47,721 nucleotides of DNA from an uncultured Victivallales bacterium (GTDB lineage Bacteria > Verrucomicrobiota > Lentisphaeria > Oligosphaerales > JAFGRS01): NCBI GenBank assembly GCA_903837355.1, contig CAILUI010000007.1, positions 1 through 47,721 of the forward strand, given 5' to 3'. Made by a program: the position numbers and the translations under genes. Under the pieces are notes generated by a model. The model saw nothing but the letters and a program-made list of their open reading frames with translations. It searched no databases and was not told the DNA's origin. Within the stretch, counting starts at the first letter, position 1. Each line of letters opens with the position of its first letter. Of the stretch, positions 6,939-15,621 are shown one piece after another.

Positions 6939-9900
6939 TTATTTACCGGTGGCCAGTTCCGGGCCGGGGCGGTCTTCGCGGCGCAGGTAGTCCGGCCAGA
7001 GTGGGCAGTTGAGGTCGATCCAGCACTTCACCGCCTGCCACTCGTCCGCCGACAGCGCCACTTTCTGGTGTCCGGCCTCCAGTACCTTGACCAAGCGGCT
7101 GTGCAGGACGCCGAAACTCAGGGGCGGCCGCTTCTCGTTGCCGCCGGCGTTGTACTGGTAGTCGAGGTAGTGCACGAGGCCGTTCTGGATCAGGGTGCGG
7201 TAGGACGCCGGGATACGGTCGGCATCGAGGGTGGCGGTGAGGTCGAGTTTCTTCGGGTGCGCCGGGCCGTGGCAACTGACACAGTGCCGGTCCCAGACAG
7301 GCTGGACCACCTTCTCGTAGGCGAACGGCACCGCGCCCCAGGGGGGCGGCTTGGGTGTATCCGCTTCGCGCTGCAGTGCGACTTTACGCACGACCGCGGG
7401 GGCCGTACGCCGGTCCTCGTGACAACCGATGCAGGACCGCTTCTCGCCCGGCTGCAGTTGCACGACAGAGCGCATGCGCTGCAGTTCGTTGAGGTCCTTG
7501 TCCAGCGCCTGGAGGTACAGCACTTTGCCCGCCGGGGCGCGGAAGTGGGCTGAACCGTCTGCGGCCACGGGCACGAGTCCCAGGCTCGCCTTGGCGACGT
7601 ACGACGGCCAACCGAAGGGACCGCTGACCTTGTCCACCGGACCGGCATACCAGTGCATGAAGGGCTCGTGGTCATCCCGGTAGCGGCCATCCGGCAACTT
7701 CACGAGATCGCTACGGACCTCGCAGGCGAGGCGCAGGTAGGCCACGCGGCCGCGCTCGACGGGCGGGGTGATCCCGGCGTAGACATCGGCCACCGTCATC
7801 TCGCCGAAGGCCTCGGCCTCGGGCGCCCGCTCCAGTGCCGCCAGGTGCGGCGCCGCTGGTGCCGGCTGCAGCACGGTGGGGCACATGCTGCCGATGCTGC
7901 GGTCCAGGTGCAGCAGTTCGCGGTTGCCATAGCGGTCGATGACGTAGAGTGCAAACTGCTCCCGTGGGGCGTGGGCGCAGAGGATCAGATCGCGGCTGAT
8001 GGGCACCGGGTCGCGGAAACACTCCGAATCGGGCCACATGCCGGGCCACGGGACCTCTGGCGTGATCGAGGTGATGGCGTCGCGGGTGAAGCGGCCCTTG
8101 TCGAGGTCCAGGAGCGCGATGGGGCCATTGAGGTCGCCGAAGTGCGAGATCAGGGTGCAACTGACCTCGTGCGTGCCCGGGACTTCGCGACCATTGGCGT
8201 AGCCGTTGGGCTGGATGATGCTGTTGCCGAAGACCAGTTGCGGGTGCGTCCCATCCGGCCGGATCGCCCACAGCGTATGGCTGAAATCGGCGCCCTTGTC
8301 CACGTACTCGGAACGCGTCCACAGCAGGCGGCCATCGCGCATCAGGGCCGGGGCCCATTCGCTCAGGTTCGCATAGGATAGCGGGCGCATGTCGGCGCCA
8401 TCGGCAGCCATGCGGAAGAGGACGTAGGCCTGCGGTCGCCAGCACAGGAAACGGGCCCGGCAACGCGTGCTGACAAAGGCCAGGTCGCCGCCTGGCAGCG
8501 GGCACGGGTAGACGTCGTTGTAGGGCCCTTCGCCCAGGGTCTGGACCGCGGAGCCGTCTGCCTGCATGACGGTGATGCGGAAGAAGTCGTCGCGGTTGGC
8601 GCGATAGCTGAAGTAGATGCGCGTCGCATCGGCGGTTGCGGCGGGATCACGGGCCACGCCTTCACGGCTGTCGAACAGCGGGGTCACGACCCCCTTCTCC
8701 GGAGCCAGGCGGCCCTGCTCCCAAGGCATATCCAGTCGGCAGACCGCGCCGCCCGGGCGCCACGAGGCGTCCAGGAAGTCGCTGTAGTTATGCGAGGGCA
8801 GGAAAGGCTGGCGCTTGACGAACAACAGGCGCTGCAAGGCAGCCAGGTCGGGATCGCGGAGGAACGTGTCGCGCTTGAGTTGCCGCACCGCAAAGAAGAG
8901 GTCGCGGTCGGCCGCGGCGGGCGGCAGTGCGGCCTGGCGGGCCCGCAGTGAGTCGGCGCGAGCCGCGAGGTCCGCGACCACCACGCCGCGCTGGCCCAGG
9001 CGGTGCAGGAGGCCGTCCAGGTCGCTGAACACCCGGCCGACAGGATCGTAGCGGAAGAGGTGCAGGCGGAAGGCCGGCTGGCCGGCAGCGCTGATCTCGA
9101 CGTCCTGTTGCGGTCCGGCGACGCCGACGTTGCCGGGCACCGGGACCGTCGCCACGCCGTTGGTCAGGACCACGGCCAGCGGGGCTGCGCCGGGCCAGGT
9201 CAGCGTCAGACCCTCCGGCACCGCCTGCGCTTCGGCGGTCAGGCGGAGTACGAAGGCATTGCGTTCCGTTGCGGCGACTTCACGCGCCGCAAACGGCGCG
9301 CGGAGGAAAAACACGGACCGGCCCTCGGCAGCGGTATGGCGGCCGCCCATCCCGACGCCGACGCGGATGCCGCTCTGTTCCCAGCCCGCGAACCCGGCCA
9401 GAGGCAGCATCACCTCGAGCGTTCGCCGCTCGCGGTCGAGTCTCCCCCGGACGGGCTCGGTGCCGCTCCGTTCGACGCTCTCGCCGTTCTTGCGGAAACG
9501 GCGGAACTCCAGGCTGTCGCCGGCGACCAGCGTGATCGCGCCGCAGCCCTCGCCGTCGCCGGCCGAGACCACGGCCAGGTGAGCGCTGAGCAGACGGTCG
9601 GTCGCGACGGCCAGGCAGAGTTGGTCGCCGACGATGCCCGCCCGTACCGCGGTCTGCAGCAAGGGCCCGGTGTCGAATTCGTAGGGCCAGGCGACGCGTC
9701 CCACGCCCTGCGAGGCGCGTTCCCAGCACGGCTCATCCAGTTGCCCGTCGAGGGTGGGCGCTGCCGGCAACGCGGCCAGCGGCAGGACGTCGTCCCCAGC
9801 ATGCCGCGGATAGTCCTTCACCCGGCCGTTGTACGGCACCAGCCGGGCGCTGAGGTCGGCATGTCCCGCCACTTTCAGCCAGGCATGCTCCTCACCGAGG

Positions 9901-11120
9901 AAGGCGTAGCGCAGATCGTCGGCCACGGGATCCGCCACCTGATCGACGTCGGAGAGTGGTCCCACTTTGTCGGCTGGAATCGGCGCTGCACTGCCGAAGA
10001 TCTCGATCTCGTCCAGGCGCGGTTGGTCGTTGCCGGCGGCGTCGATGGCAATGCGTACCCAGCGCACCTGTGATGGCTGCACGTTGATGTCCAGCTTTTC
10101 GAGAACCGCCGGGCGCGAGCCGTGACGATAGAGCACGGTCCAGGCCGGGTCGGCCGAGTCGGCGGCGTAGCGCACTGCACCCAGCACGCGGAAAGCGCTC
10201 ATGGTGCGGTCCTGATAGCGGCCACCCTGGTCGTTGCCCAGCGCGATGTGGCTGACCCAGCATGCTTGTCCGAGGTCGATCTCGGCCCAGGCGGGGACGG
10301 TGCTGGTGATCCAACTGTGGTCATTGCCGGTCTGCCCGTCGTTCAGGTTCTCGATGCGGTGGATGGCGAAGCCCTCGATACAGGATGAGGCGGCGGGCTT
10401 GGCGGTCGCTGCCAGTGCCAGGTTGTCCAGGCCGAACTCATTCTGCCGGCGCGCCTGGCCCGAAGCGGCGGGCGCGGTACCCGCCACCGCCGTCGCCGGG
10501 GGCAGGGGCGGCGGTGCTCCGACCACCCCACGGAAGGCGCCCGGACGGCCCACCGTGGTCGCCTTCCCGGCGATCTCGACGACCGTCTTCCAGGCGGTTC
10601 CGTCTGTACTGACCAGCACCGCGAGGCGTGTCGGGATGCGGTCGGCGAACTGCCCTTCGCGGTCACGGGAGAAGACGACGCGGTCGACCTTCAGCACGCG
10701 CCCGAGGTCGATCTGTGCCCACTCGGCCTCGGTCCCGGCCGGGATCCAACTGGCGGCGTTGCCATAGGCTCCGTCGTTGAGGTGCTCCACGGTGTGCTGC
10801 GGGTAGCCGGCGATACAGGACGATGCCTCTGCCTTGGCCCCCTTGGCCACGGCCAGGTTCTCGGTCCCGTCGCCGCCGTAGACTTCCAGTTCATCAATGC
10901 AGGCCTGTTCGCCGCTGGTCTCGCTGATGGCCAAGCGCACAAAGCGCGTCTCCACGGGCGCGAAGCGCACCGCGTTGGGACGGTCGCCGTAGATCACCGT
11001 GTCGGCCCCGCGCATCTGGCCGGCGGCGGCGAGCAGTGCCAGGAGCAGCAGAACTCGCCCCGGCACGCCCAGCGGCCGGGCCGCGGGGGCTGGCTCACCG
11101 GCGCGTGCGCGTCCTGCCAT
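6939..11120 (-). CDS. HzsA-like dihaem propeller protein with F5/8C and CBM9-like domains
   Basis: The 1393-residue secreted protein has a signal peptide (about 1-38), two discoidin/F5-8 type C modules (about 85-185 and 230-376), a CBM9-like module (about 456-660), a TolB-like propeller region with repeats such as YFSYRANRDDFF (about 815-1150), and a C-terminal cytochrome part. Two CxxCH haem sites are present, C1230-H1234 (CIGCH) and C1280-H1284 (CVSCH). The propeller plus CxxCH arrangement resembles HzsA-related proteins, relatives of the hydrazine synthase alpha subunit. There is no sign of hzsB or hzsC, so hydrazine synthesis is not implied; a carbohydrate-targeted redox role is an inference. 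ATG 11120 is chosen because the signal peptide begins just after it and because the open frame upstream runs through a dispersed repeat. It precedes the zinc-ribbon gene by 24 bases. Confidence 0.82.
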   Translation of the reverse strand: MAGRARAGEPAPAARPLGVPGRVLLLLALLAAAGQMRGADTVIYGDRPNAVRFAPVETRFVRLAISETSGEQACIDELEVYGGDGTENLAVAKGAKAEASSCIAGYPQHTVEHLNDGAYGNAASWIPAGTEAEWAQIDLGRVLKVDRVVFSRDREGQFADRIPTRLAVLVSTDGTAWKTVVEIAGKATTVGRPGAFRGVVGAPPPLPPATAVAGTAPAASGQARRQNEFGLDNLALAATAKPAASSCIEGFAIHRIENLNDGQTGNDHSWITSTVPAWAEIDLGQACWVSHIALGNDQGGRYQDRTMSAFRVLGAVRYAADSADPAWTVLYRHGSRPAVLEKLDINVQPSQVRWVRIAIDAAGNDQPRLDEIEIFGSAAPIPADKVGPLSDVDQVADPVADDLRYAFLGEEHAWLKVAGHADLSARLVPYNGRVKDYPRHAGDDVLPLAALPAAPTLDGQLDEPCWERASQGVGRVAWPYEFDTGPLLQTAVRAGIVGDQLCLAVATDRLLSAHLAVVSAGDGEGCGAITLVAGDSLEFRRFRKNGESVERSGTEPVRGRLDRERRTLEVMLPLAGFAGWEQSGIRVGVGMGGRHTAAEGRSVFFLRAPFAAREVAATERNAFVLRLTAEAQAVPEGLTLTWPGAAPLAVVLTNGVATVPVPGNVGVAGPQQDVEISAAGQPAFRLHLFRYDPVGRVFSDLDGLLHRLGQRGVVVADLAARADSLRARQAALPPAAADRDLFFAVRQLKRDTFLRDPDLAALQRLLFVKRQPFLPSHNYSDFLDASWRPGGAVCRLDMPWEQGRLAPEKGVVTPLFDSREGVARDPAATADATRIYFSYRANRDDFFRITVMQADGSAVQTLGEGPYNDVYPCPLPGGDLAFVSTRCRARFLCWRPQAYVLFRMAADGADMRPLSYANLSEWAPALMRDGRLLWTRSEYVDKGADFSHTLWAIRPDGTHPQLVFGNSIIQPNGYANGREVPGTHEVSCTLISHFGDLNGPIALLDLDKGRFTRDAITSITPEVPWPGMWPDSECFRDPVPISRDLILCAHAPREQFALYVIDRYGNRELLHLDRSIGSMCPTVLQPAPAAPHLAALERAPEAEAFGEMTVADVYAGITPPVERGRVAYLRLACEVRSDLVKLPDGRYRDDHEPFMHWYAGPVDKVSGPFGWPSYVAKASLGLVPVAADGSAHFRAPAGKVLYLQALDKDLNELQRMRSVVQLQPGEKRSCIGCHEDRRTAPAVVRKVALQREADTPKPPPWGAVPFAYEKVVQPVWDRHCVSCHGPAHPKKLDLTATLDADRIPASYRTLIQNGLVHYLDYQYNAGGNEKRPPLSFGVLHSRLVKVLEAGHQKVALSADEWQAVKCWIDLNCPLWPDYLRREDRPGPELATGK

Positions 11121-11139
11121 GGCCGGATTCGCCCTCCAG

Positions 11140-11230
11140 CCGGGCTCCCGGCCCGGTGGAACGCGGCATCTCCGTATGCCGCGGCCGGGTTGCGGAGAAC
11201 CCGGCTTCCAGGGCGGTCCGGACATACCGA
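11140..11230 (-). repeat. multi-hairpin REP-like repeat, copy 2 (inverted)
   Basis: Bases 11164-11230 are the reverse complement of 1323-1390 apart from one missing base and two substitutions. Read on the minus strand, hairpin A has arms GCCGGGTT and AACCCGGC around the same CTCCGC loop. Both differences from copy 1 fall in the stem and restore pairing. Hairpin B (CGGCAT, ACGGAG, ATGCCG) is identical. A third hairpin (CCGGGC 11140-11145, GCCCGG 11151-11156) lies where copy 1 also has one, but with different sequence. The element sits between the stop of the GH5-like gene and the start of the HzsA-like gene. Confidence 0.8.
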
Positions 11231-11336
11231 CACGCGAACCATGGTTCACATACAAGCGACGCCGTGCGCGCGTTGGTGGCGCCAACGGCGCCGCACTGCC
11301 AGCCAAGGTTGTGTTCTGTGAAGATGCCATCGGCGT

Positions 11337-14183
11337 TTACTCCAGCACCACTTCGTAGATCATTCGGGCCCCGGCGTCGCCCTTCACCGCGAGGTCGAGT
11401 GTGATCGTGTCGCCGGCGATCCGTACGGGGAGTGCCGCCAGGCGCTTACCGCCCGTACTCAGCGCCCACGCCGCGGCTTTGCCGGCGCCCCGTTTGAGGG
11501 TCACGGTCGCCGCACCGTTGCGCAGCAAGTGCGGTGTGCCGCCCCACTCCAGCAACGTCGTGCGAGCGCGGTCGGCGTACTTCACGCCCGTATTCTGCAG
11601 ATCGGTCAAGTGGGTGATCAGCAAGCGTCGGCTGGTGGCGATGGGCAGGCCATCGAGGCTTGAGACCCAGGCCGTGGCGTCGGTGTCGCGGATGGCGAAG
11701 CGGGCCGCCGCGGTTTCCACGGTCTTGCCGGCCGGGGCGAAGCAGCCGGCGGTGCAGGGCGTGTCGAGCACCATCGTGTCGCCAGGGCCGTCCATCGTGA
11801 ACTGGCCGCTGGCGCTCTGCGCCCGCCCGCCGCCCAGGTCGGTACGGTTGCCGGGGTTCAGCCAACCGCGCTCCTTCAGGGTCTTGACGATGGCAGCGCC
11901 GGCGGCTTCCGTATAGGGCGCCGCGCCGACACCAGCCGCGCCTTGGGGGGAGGTCGCGGAGGTCGGGAGGGTCAGATCGGCCGGCACTGCGGTGTCGCGC
12001 TGCCCCAGGAACAGCCCCACCTTCGCCACCGTCACCAGTTCCGACCAAGGAGGTACGATCCCGCCTTGCCGGCCCTGGCGACGGCCCAGTTCCGCCGGGT
12101 CCAGGGTGACGGCGACGGTGCGTCCGGCCGGCGCAAGGTCGCCGCGCAGGAACAGGCAAAGGCTGGCGCGCTCGGCGGCCTGATTCAGCGGGTCGGTGGC
12201 CAGATCGAAGTAGCCGGCGCCGCCGACGTTGAAGAGATTGTCGCGGCTGTGGCTGTAAGCGAAGCGCCAGACCACGGACCAGTCCTGCAGCGCCGCCATG
12301 CAGCCAGTCAGGATACCGCCGACGCCGCGGTACCGTCCGGGTCCGGAGTAGTTGTACTCGCTGACGGTGAAGGGTTTGTCCAGCAGTCGGGTGAAGGCCA
12401 GGCTGCGTCCGCCGGGCGCCCCGACCGCGACCGGGCTGGTGTTGGCGCAGCGCGAGGGCAGGCGCCAGGGCTGCTCGATGAAGTTCGGGTGGTCGACGTA
12501 GAAGTGGTCGTCGATGTAGTCAAGCTCGAGCCGCACGCGCTGGCTCTGCGTGGTGTTGCTCCAGGCGTTCATGTTGGTGAGCAGCGCCGGGCACTTCAGT
12601 TCGTCGCGTAGCAGGGCCTTGACACGGCGGAGCAGCGCCAACTCGGTGTCGGCCAGGAAGGCGGCGAAGTCGCGGGCCGGCGCCGAGTCCTCGCTGTAGC
12701 TCTTGGGCAGGACCGCGGTGCCGGCGACCGGGTCGCCCGCGGTCGGCGCGCCCCAGGCGGCGGTGATGGCCGCTGTGGTGCCATAGGTCTGCAGCAGCCA
12801 CGCGCTCCAGGCTCGCTGCCAGTCGGCGCGGGCGTGTTCGCTGAGGCTGTAGATGAAATTGCCGACGTTGCCCTCGTTGATCAGGCTCAGCCAGGCCAGG
12901 CCAGGCTCGTCCGCATAGCGCAAGCCGGTGTAGGGGTTGACGTGCCCCAGAAAGGTCCGCGTCCAGGTCGCGAAGTTCGCAAAGGCGGCCTCGTTCACTG
13001 GCACCAGCATCTTGAACTCGTCCATGGCTACGTCGCCTTCGGCTCCTGGCCAGACCTCGGCGGCGTAGACTTGCCGGGACACGTAGAGGTCCGTGGTCAT
13101 GTAGATGCCGCGCTGCTTGAGCGCCGCCACCAGGTGATCGAGCTGATCGAAGGCGTCCGCCTTGGCCTTTGTCGAGGTGCCGCCGCTGCGGTCCGCCAGC
13201 ACCGACTCGTGGTGATGGAAGCGGACGGCGTTGTAGCCCAGGCGCATCAGCCGTTCGGCCAGGGCCTCGGCCTGCTCCGGGGCCAGGTACTGCGCCGAGA
13301 AGCAGAGGTTGACCCCGTAGAAGCGGCGGGGGACGGTGGGCGAGTCCGCGAAGGCGAACTGCCCGGTCGGGGTCGCCAGCAGCCGGCCATGCTTACCGGC
13401 CGGCATGTCCGTCGGGCGCAGCGCCGAGAAGTCTAGTGCTGAGCCAGGCTCGATGTCCAATGTCACGTCCAAGGGGAGCCACTCCTCGCCTGCCTGGATG
13501 GTCACCGGCTCGTCAATGCTCAGGCTGATGCCGCCGGGGGCGGCCACCGTCAGGTCGACCACCCAGGCCTCGCCGGCCGGCCAGGTGCGCGCCGGGGTCA
13601 TCTGCGGCCCCAGGCGGACGCAGAAGCTCGGTCCCCACTGCCGGTTGTCCTGCACCAGCATCGGCACGGGCTCGGTGCTGCTGAACTCGAGGCGCGTCTG
13701 CTCGCCCCAGAGCAGAGCCAGGGCCCGGGTCGGCGCCGAGCCGTAGACGTGCGTTGGCCCGCGCTCGGCCGGGAAGACACCCGCCTGGCCGTCGGCGCGG
13801 AAACGGGCGCCGCGCACCGTGTGTTCCGGCAGCTCGAGGCTCACATGCAGGCTGTTCAGGTCCACGGCCTGCTTCGGTACCAGACGGTAATGGAGCACGA
13901 TGCCGGCCTCCACGACCTCGGCCCGCAACTCGCAGTCGACCTCCTGGCCGTCCGGCGCGCGGATGACGGTGCGTCGGGGCTCGTTGGCGGGGGCGGCGCG
14001 CGGCGCGCCGGGGCCGGCCCCGCGCCATTCCTTCTGAAAGAGCCCGGGCACGAGCGTGCCGACTTCCTGCCCGCCCCGGGTCATGACGACCCCGCAGTCG
14101 GGCCGTACCAGGGCCTCCCACTCAGCGGCCCCGGCGCCGCCGGAAACCGTCAAGACCAGGGCCAAAGTGCGCAGGGCTGTCAT
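11337..14183 (-). CDS. secreted GH5-like glycoside hydrolase
   Basis: The 948-residue protein has a clear signal peptide, MTALRTLALVLTVSGGAGA. A beta-rich N-terminal part is followed by a TIM barrel from about residue 288 (FYGVNLCFSAQYL). Catalytic candidates match clan GH-A: the acid/base E437 in SLINEGN and the nucleophile E609 in TVSEYNY. The C-terminal 300 residues look like beta-sandwich accessory domains. The precise family (GH5, or a related clan A family) and substrate are not determined. ATG 14183 is preferred over the GTG at 14195, because GGAG lies exactly six bases before it and the signal peptide begins there. A 216-base gap containing repeat copy 2 separates it from the HzsA-like gene, so the two may or may not share a transcript. 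Confidence 0.82.
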   Translation of the reverse strand: MTALRTLALVLTVSGGAGAAEWEALVRPDCGVVMTRGGQEVGTLVPGLFQKEWRGAGPGAPRAAPANEPRRTVIRAPDGQEVDCELRAEVVEAGIVLHYRLVPKQAVDLNSLHVSLELPEHTVRGARFRADGQAGVFPAERGPTHVYGSAPTRALALLWGEQTRLEFSSTEPVPMLVQDNRQWGPSFCVRLGPQMTPARTWPAGEAWVVDLTVAAPGGISLSIDEPVTIQAGEEWLPLDVTLDIEPGSALDFSALRPTDMPAGKHGRLLATPTGQFAFADSPTVPRRFYGVNLCFSAQYLAPEQAEALAERLMRLGYNAVRFHHHESVLADRSGGTSTKAKADAFDQLDHLVAALKQRGIYMTTDLYVSRQVYAAEVWPGAEGDVAMDEFKMLVPVNEAAFANFATWTRTFLGHVNPYTGLRYADEPGLAWLSLINEGNVGNFIYSLSEHARADWQRAWSAWLLQTYGTTAAITAAWGAPTAGDPVAGTAVLPKSYSEDSAPARDFAAFLADTELALLRRVKALLRDELKCPALLTNMNAWSNTTQSQRVRLELDYIDDHFYVDHPNFIEQPWRLPSRCANTSPVAVGAPGGRSLAFTRLLDKPFTVSEYNYSGPGRYRGVGGILTGCMAALQDWSVVWRFAYSHSRDNLFNVGGAGYFDLATDPLNQAAERASLCLFLRGDLAPAGRTVAVTLDPAELGRRQGRQGGIVPPWSELVTVAKVGLFLGQRDTAVPADLTLPTSATSPQGAAGVGAAPYTEAAGAAIVKTLKERGWLNPGNRTDLGGGRAQSASGQFTMDGPGDTMVLDTPCTAGCFAPAGKTVETAAARFAIRDTDATAWVSSLDGLPIATSRRLLITHLTDLQNTGVKYADRARTTLLEWGGTPHLLRNGAATVTLKRGAGKAAAWALSTGGKRLAALPVRIAGDTITLDLAVKGDAGARMIYEVVLE

Positions 14184-14417
14184 CCGTATCTCCACACGCT
14201 AGGGCGGCCGACCGCCGCGAGAGGGTCGCAGTGCGGTGCTGCATTCACTGTAGCCGAATAGAAGGGCGCCTGCAATACCGGAGTCGGGGAGGCGGACGGC
14301 TACACGACGGGCGCCGTACGGACAGACCCAGGTTGGGCGGGCGATTTGCGGTATTAGATTAGCCGGGACGGTGCTGCAATGCGCGGTGTGTGGTAACGAG
14401 TCATGGAGGGAACCATC
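14184..14417. promoter_or_regulatory. divergent promoter region of the GH5-like and GH172 genes
   Basis: This 234-base gap lies between two divergent starts. Toward the GH5-like gene the minus strand offers TTGCAG (14270-14275), 17 bases, then TACAGT (14247-14252). Toward the GH172 gene the plus strand offers TTGGGC (14333-14338), 16 bases, then TAGATT (14355-14360). Each box matches the sigma70 consensus at only three or four of six positions, so these are tentative. The sequence GGTTGGGCGG followed by TAGATTA recurs in the other divergent region near 29.2 kb. No gene is seen in the gap. Confidence 0.4.
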
Positions 14418-15551
14418 ATGGTGCTCGATCGACTGCCCCAGCTCAGCTCCCAGCGGACGTTGCGCGTGTCCTCCTGGGACCAGAGCGGCCGCAATGGCGA
14501 TGCCTGGCAGATCGCCCCGGGGGAGGCGCGCGTGCTGGCCGATCTGCGCGGTCCAGGCCGGATCACGCACCTCTGGATGACCCAGGGTAACCACTACCGC
14601 GAGTGCCTGTTGCGGGTGACCTGGGACAACGCCGCCAAGCCCAGCATCCTCTGCCCCCTGGGTGACTTTTTCGGCCTCGGGCATGGCATCGTCAACTCGT
14701 ACCAGTCGCTGCTGTTCACGGCCTCCACCGCGCAGAACAACCGCTTCAACCAGGGCTGCGCCCTCAACGCCTACGTTCCCATGCCGTTCGCCGAGCGCGC
14801 GCTCATTGAACTGGTGAACGAGAGCTCTGAGTGGCACAATCAGTATTTCTATATCGACTACGAACTGGGCGCCGCGGCAGCGCCGGCCGAGGGCTACTTC
14901 CATGCCGAGTTCCGCCGGCAGAATCCCTTCGGTGGCTGGGGTCACGAGATCCAGGTGAACACCCCCGAGGCCAACATCGTCAACGCCGAGCGCCTGGCCT
15001 GGGAGAACAACTACGTGATCCTGGAGACGAGCGGCCAGGGGCACTACATCGGCTGCAATCTCAGCGTCAGCAACTTCCAGGGGACCTGGTGGGGCGAGGG
15101 CGACGACATGATCTGGGTCGACGGCTACAAGTGGCCGCCGGATCTGCATGGCACGGGCAGTGAGGACTACCTCAACCAGGCCTGGGGCATGCAGCCCAAC
15201 GCCTTCCTGCGCAATGGCAGCAGCATCTTCGAGCACCACACCAACGGGTACCAGACCAGCTACGTGCACCATCTCGAGAACCCGGTCCGCTTCCAGCGCG
15301 AGATCAAGGTCACGATCGAGCATGGTCACGGGAACCACCTGCGCAATGAGATGAGCTCGGTGGCCTACTGGTACGCCGCTGCCCCCAGCGCTGCCGTCGC
15401 CGTGCCGGCGCTGGCGCAGCGCCTGCCTGTGCTGCGCGATGATCAGGGTCGCTGGCTGCACGAGCCAGCCCGTAGTGTCACCTCCTGCGAGATTCCCCTG
15501 AACGACGAGATGCGCGCCATGAAGGCCCAGTGGGCCGCGGCGCACAGGTAA
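14418..15551 (+). CDS. glycoside hydrolase family 172 (DUF2961) protein
   Basis: The 377-residue product matches DUF2961, now GH172, whose characterised members act on alpha-linked arabinofuranose or fructofuranose. Visible family features are GPGRITHLWMT near residue 49, the cluster PPDLHGTGSEDYLNQAWG with E249 and D250, and E272 in SIFEHHTNGYQ; E249 and E272 are candidate catalytic glutamates. No signal peptide is present, so the enzyme is probably cytoplasmic. ATG 14418 is chosen over ATG 14403 because the purine run GGAGGG ends seven bases before it; the first ATG overlaps that ribosome binding site. The length is normal for a single GH172 domain. It is followed after 70 bases by the GH2 gene, with which it probably forms an operon. 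Confidence 0.88.
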   Translation: MVLDRLPQLSSQRTLRVSSWDQSGRNGDAWQIAPGEARVLADLRGPGRITHLWMTQGNHYRECLLRVTWDNAAKPSILCPLGDFFGLGHGIVNSYQSLLFTASTAQNNRFNQGCALNAYVPMPFAERALIELVNESSEWHNQYFYIDYELGAAAAPAEGYFHAEFRRQNPFGGWGHEIQVNTPEANIVNAERLAWENNYVILETSGQGHYIGCNLSVSNFQGTWWGEGDDMIWVDGYKWPPDLHGTGSEDYLNQAWGMQPNAFLRNGSSIFEHHTNGYQTSYVHHLENPVRFQREIKVTIEHGHGNHLRNEMSSVAYWYAAAPSAAVAVPALAQRLPVLRDDQGRWLHEPARSVTSCEIPLNDEMRAMKAQWAAAHR

Positions 15552-15556
15552 CCGGC

Positions 15557-15572
15557 CCGGGCCGCAGCCCGG
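15557..15572. other. short GC hairpin between the GH172 and GH2 genes
   Basis: CCGGGC (15557-15562) and GCCCGG (15567-15572) flank the tetranucleotide CGCA five bases after the GH172 stop codon. No T-run follows. It may stabilise or partly terminate the upstream transcript, or be incidental in such GC-rich DNA. Confidence 0.3.
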
Positions 15573-15621
15573 CGTCTGGCGGACTGCACTCAGCAACCGT
15601 TGTGAACACGGAGAGTTGACG

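Noticed and set aside
6939..11120. Evidence for anammox metabolism
   Set aside because: Only an HzsA-like protein is present, with added carbohydrate-binding domains; no HzsB, HzsC or hydrazine dehydrogenase homologue is seen.
11121..11330. N-terminal extension of the HzsA-like protein to 11330
   Set aside because: The extension would translate through a dispersed hairpin repeat, and a signal peptide starts right after the ATG at 11120.
14199..15596. 465-codon minus-strand open frame opposite the GH172 gene
   Set aside because: It covers the GH172 gene and the divergent promoter region; the GH172 motifs on the plus strand are decisive.
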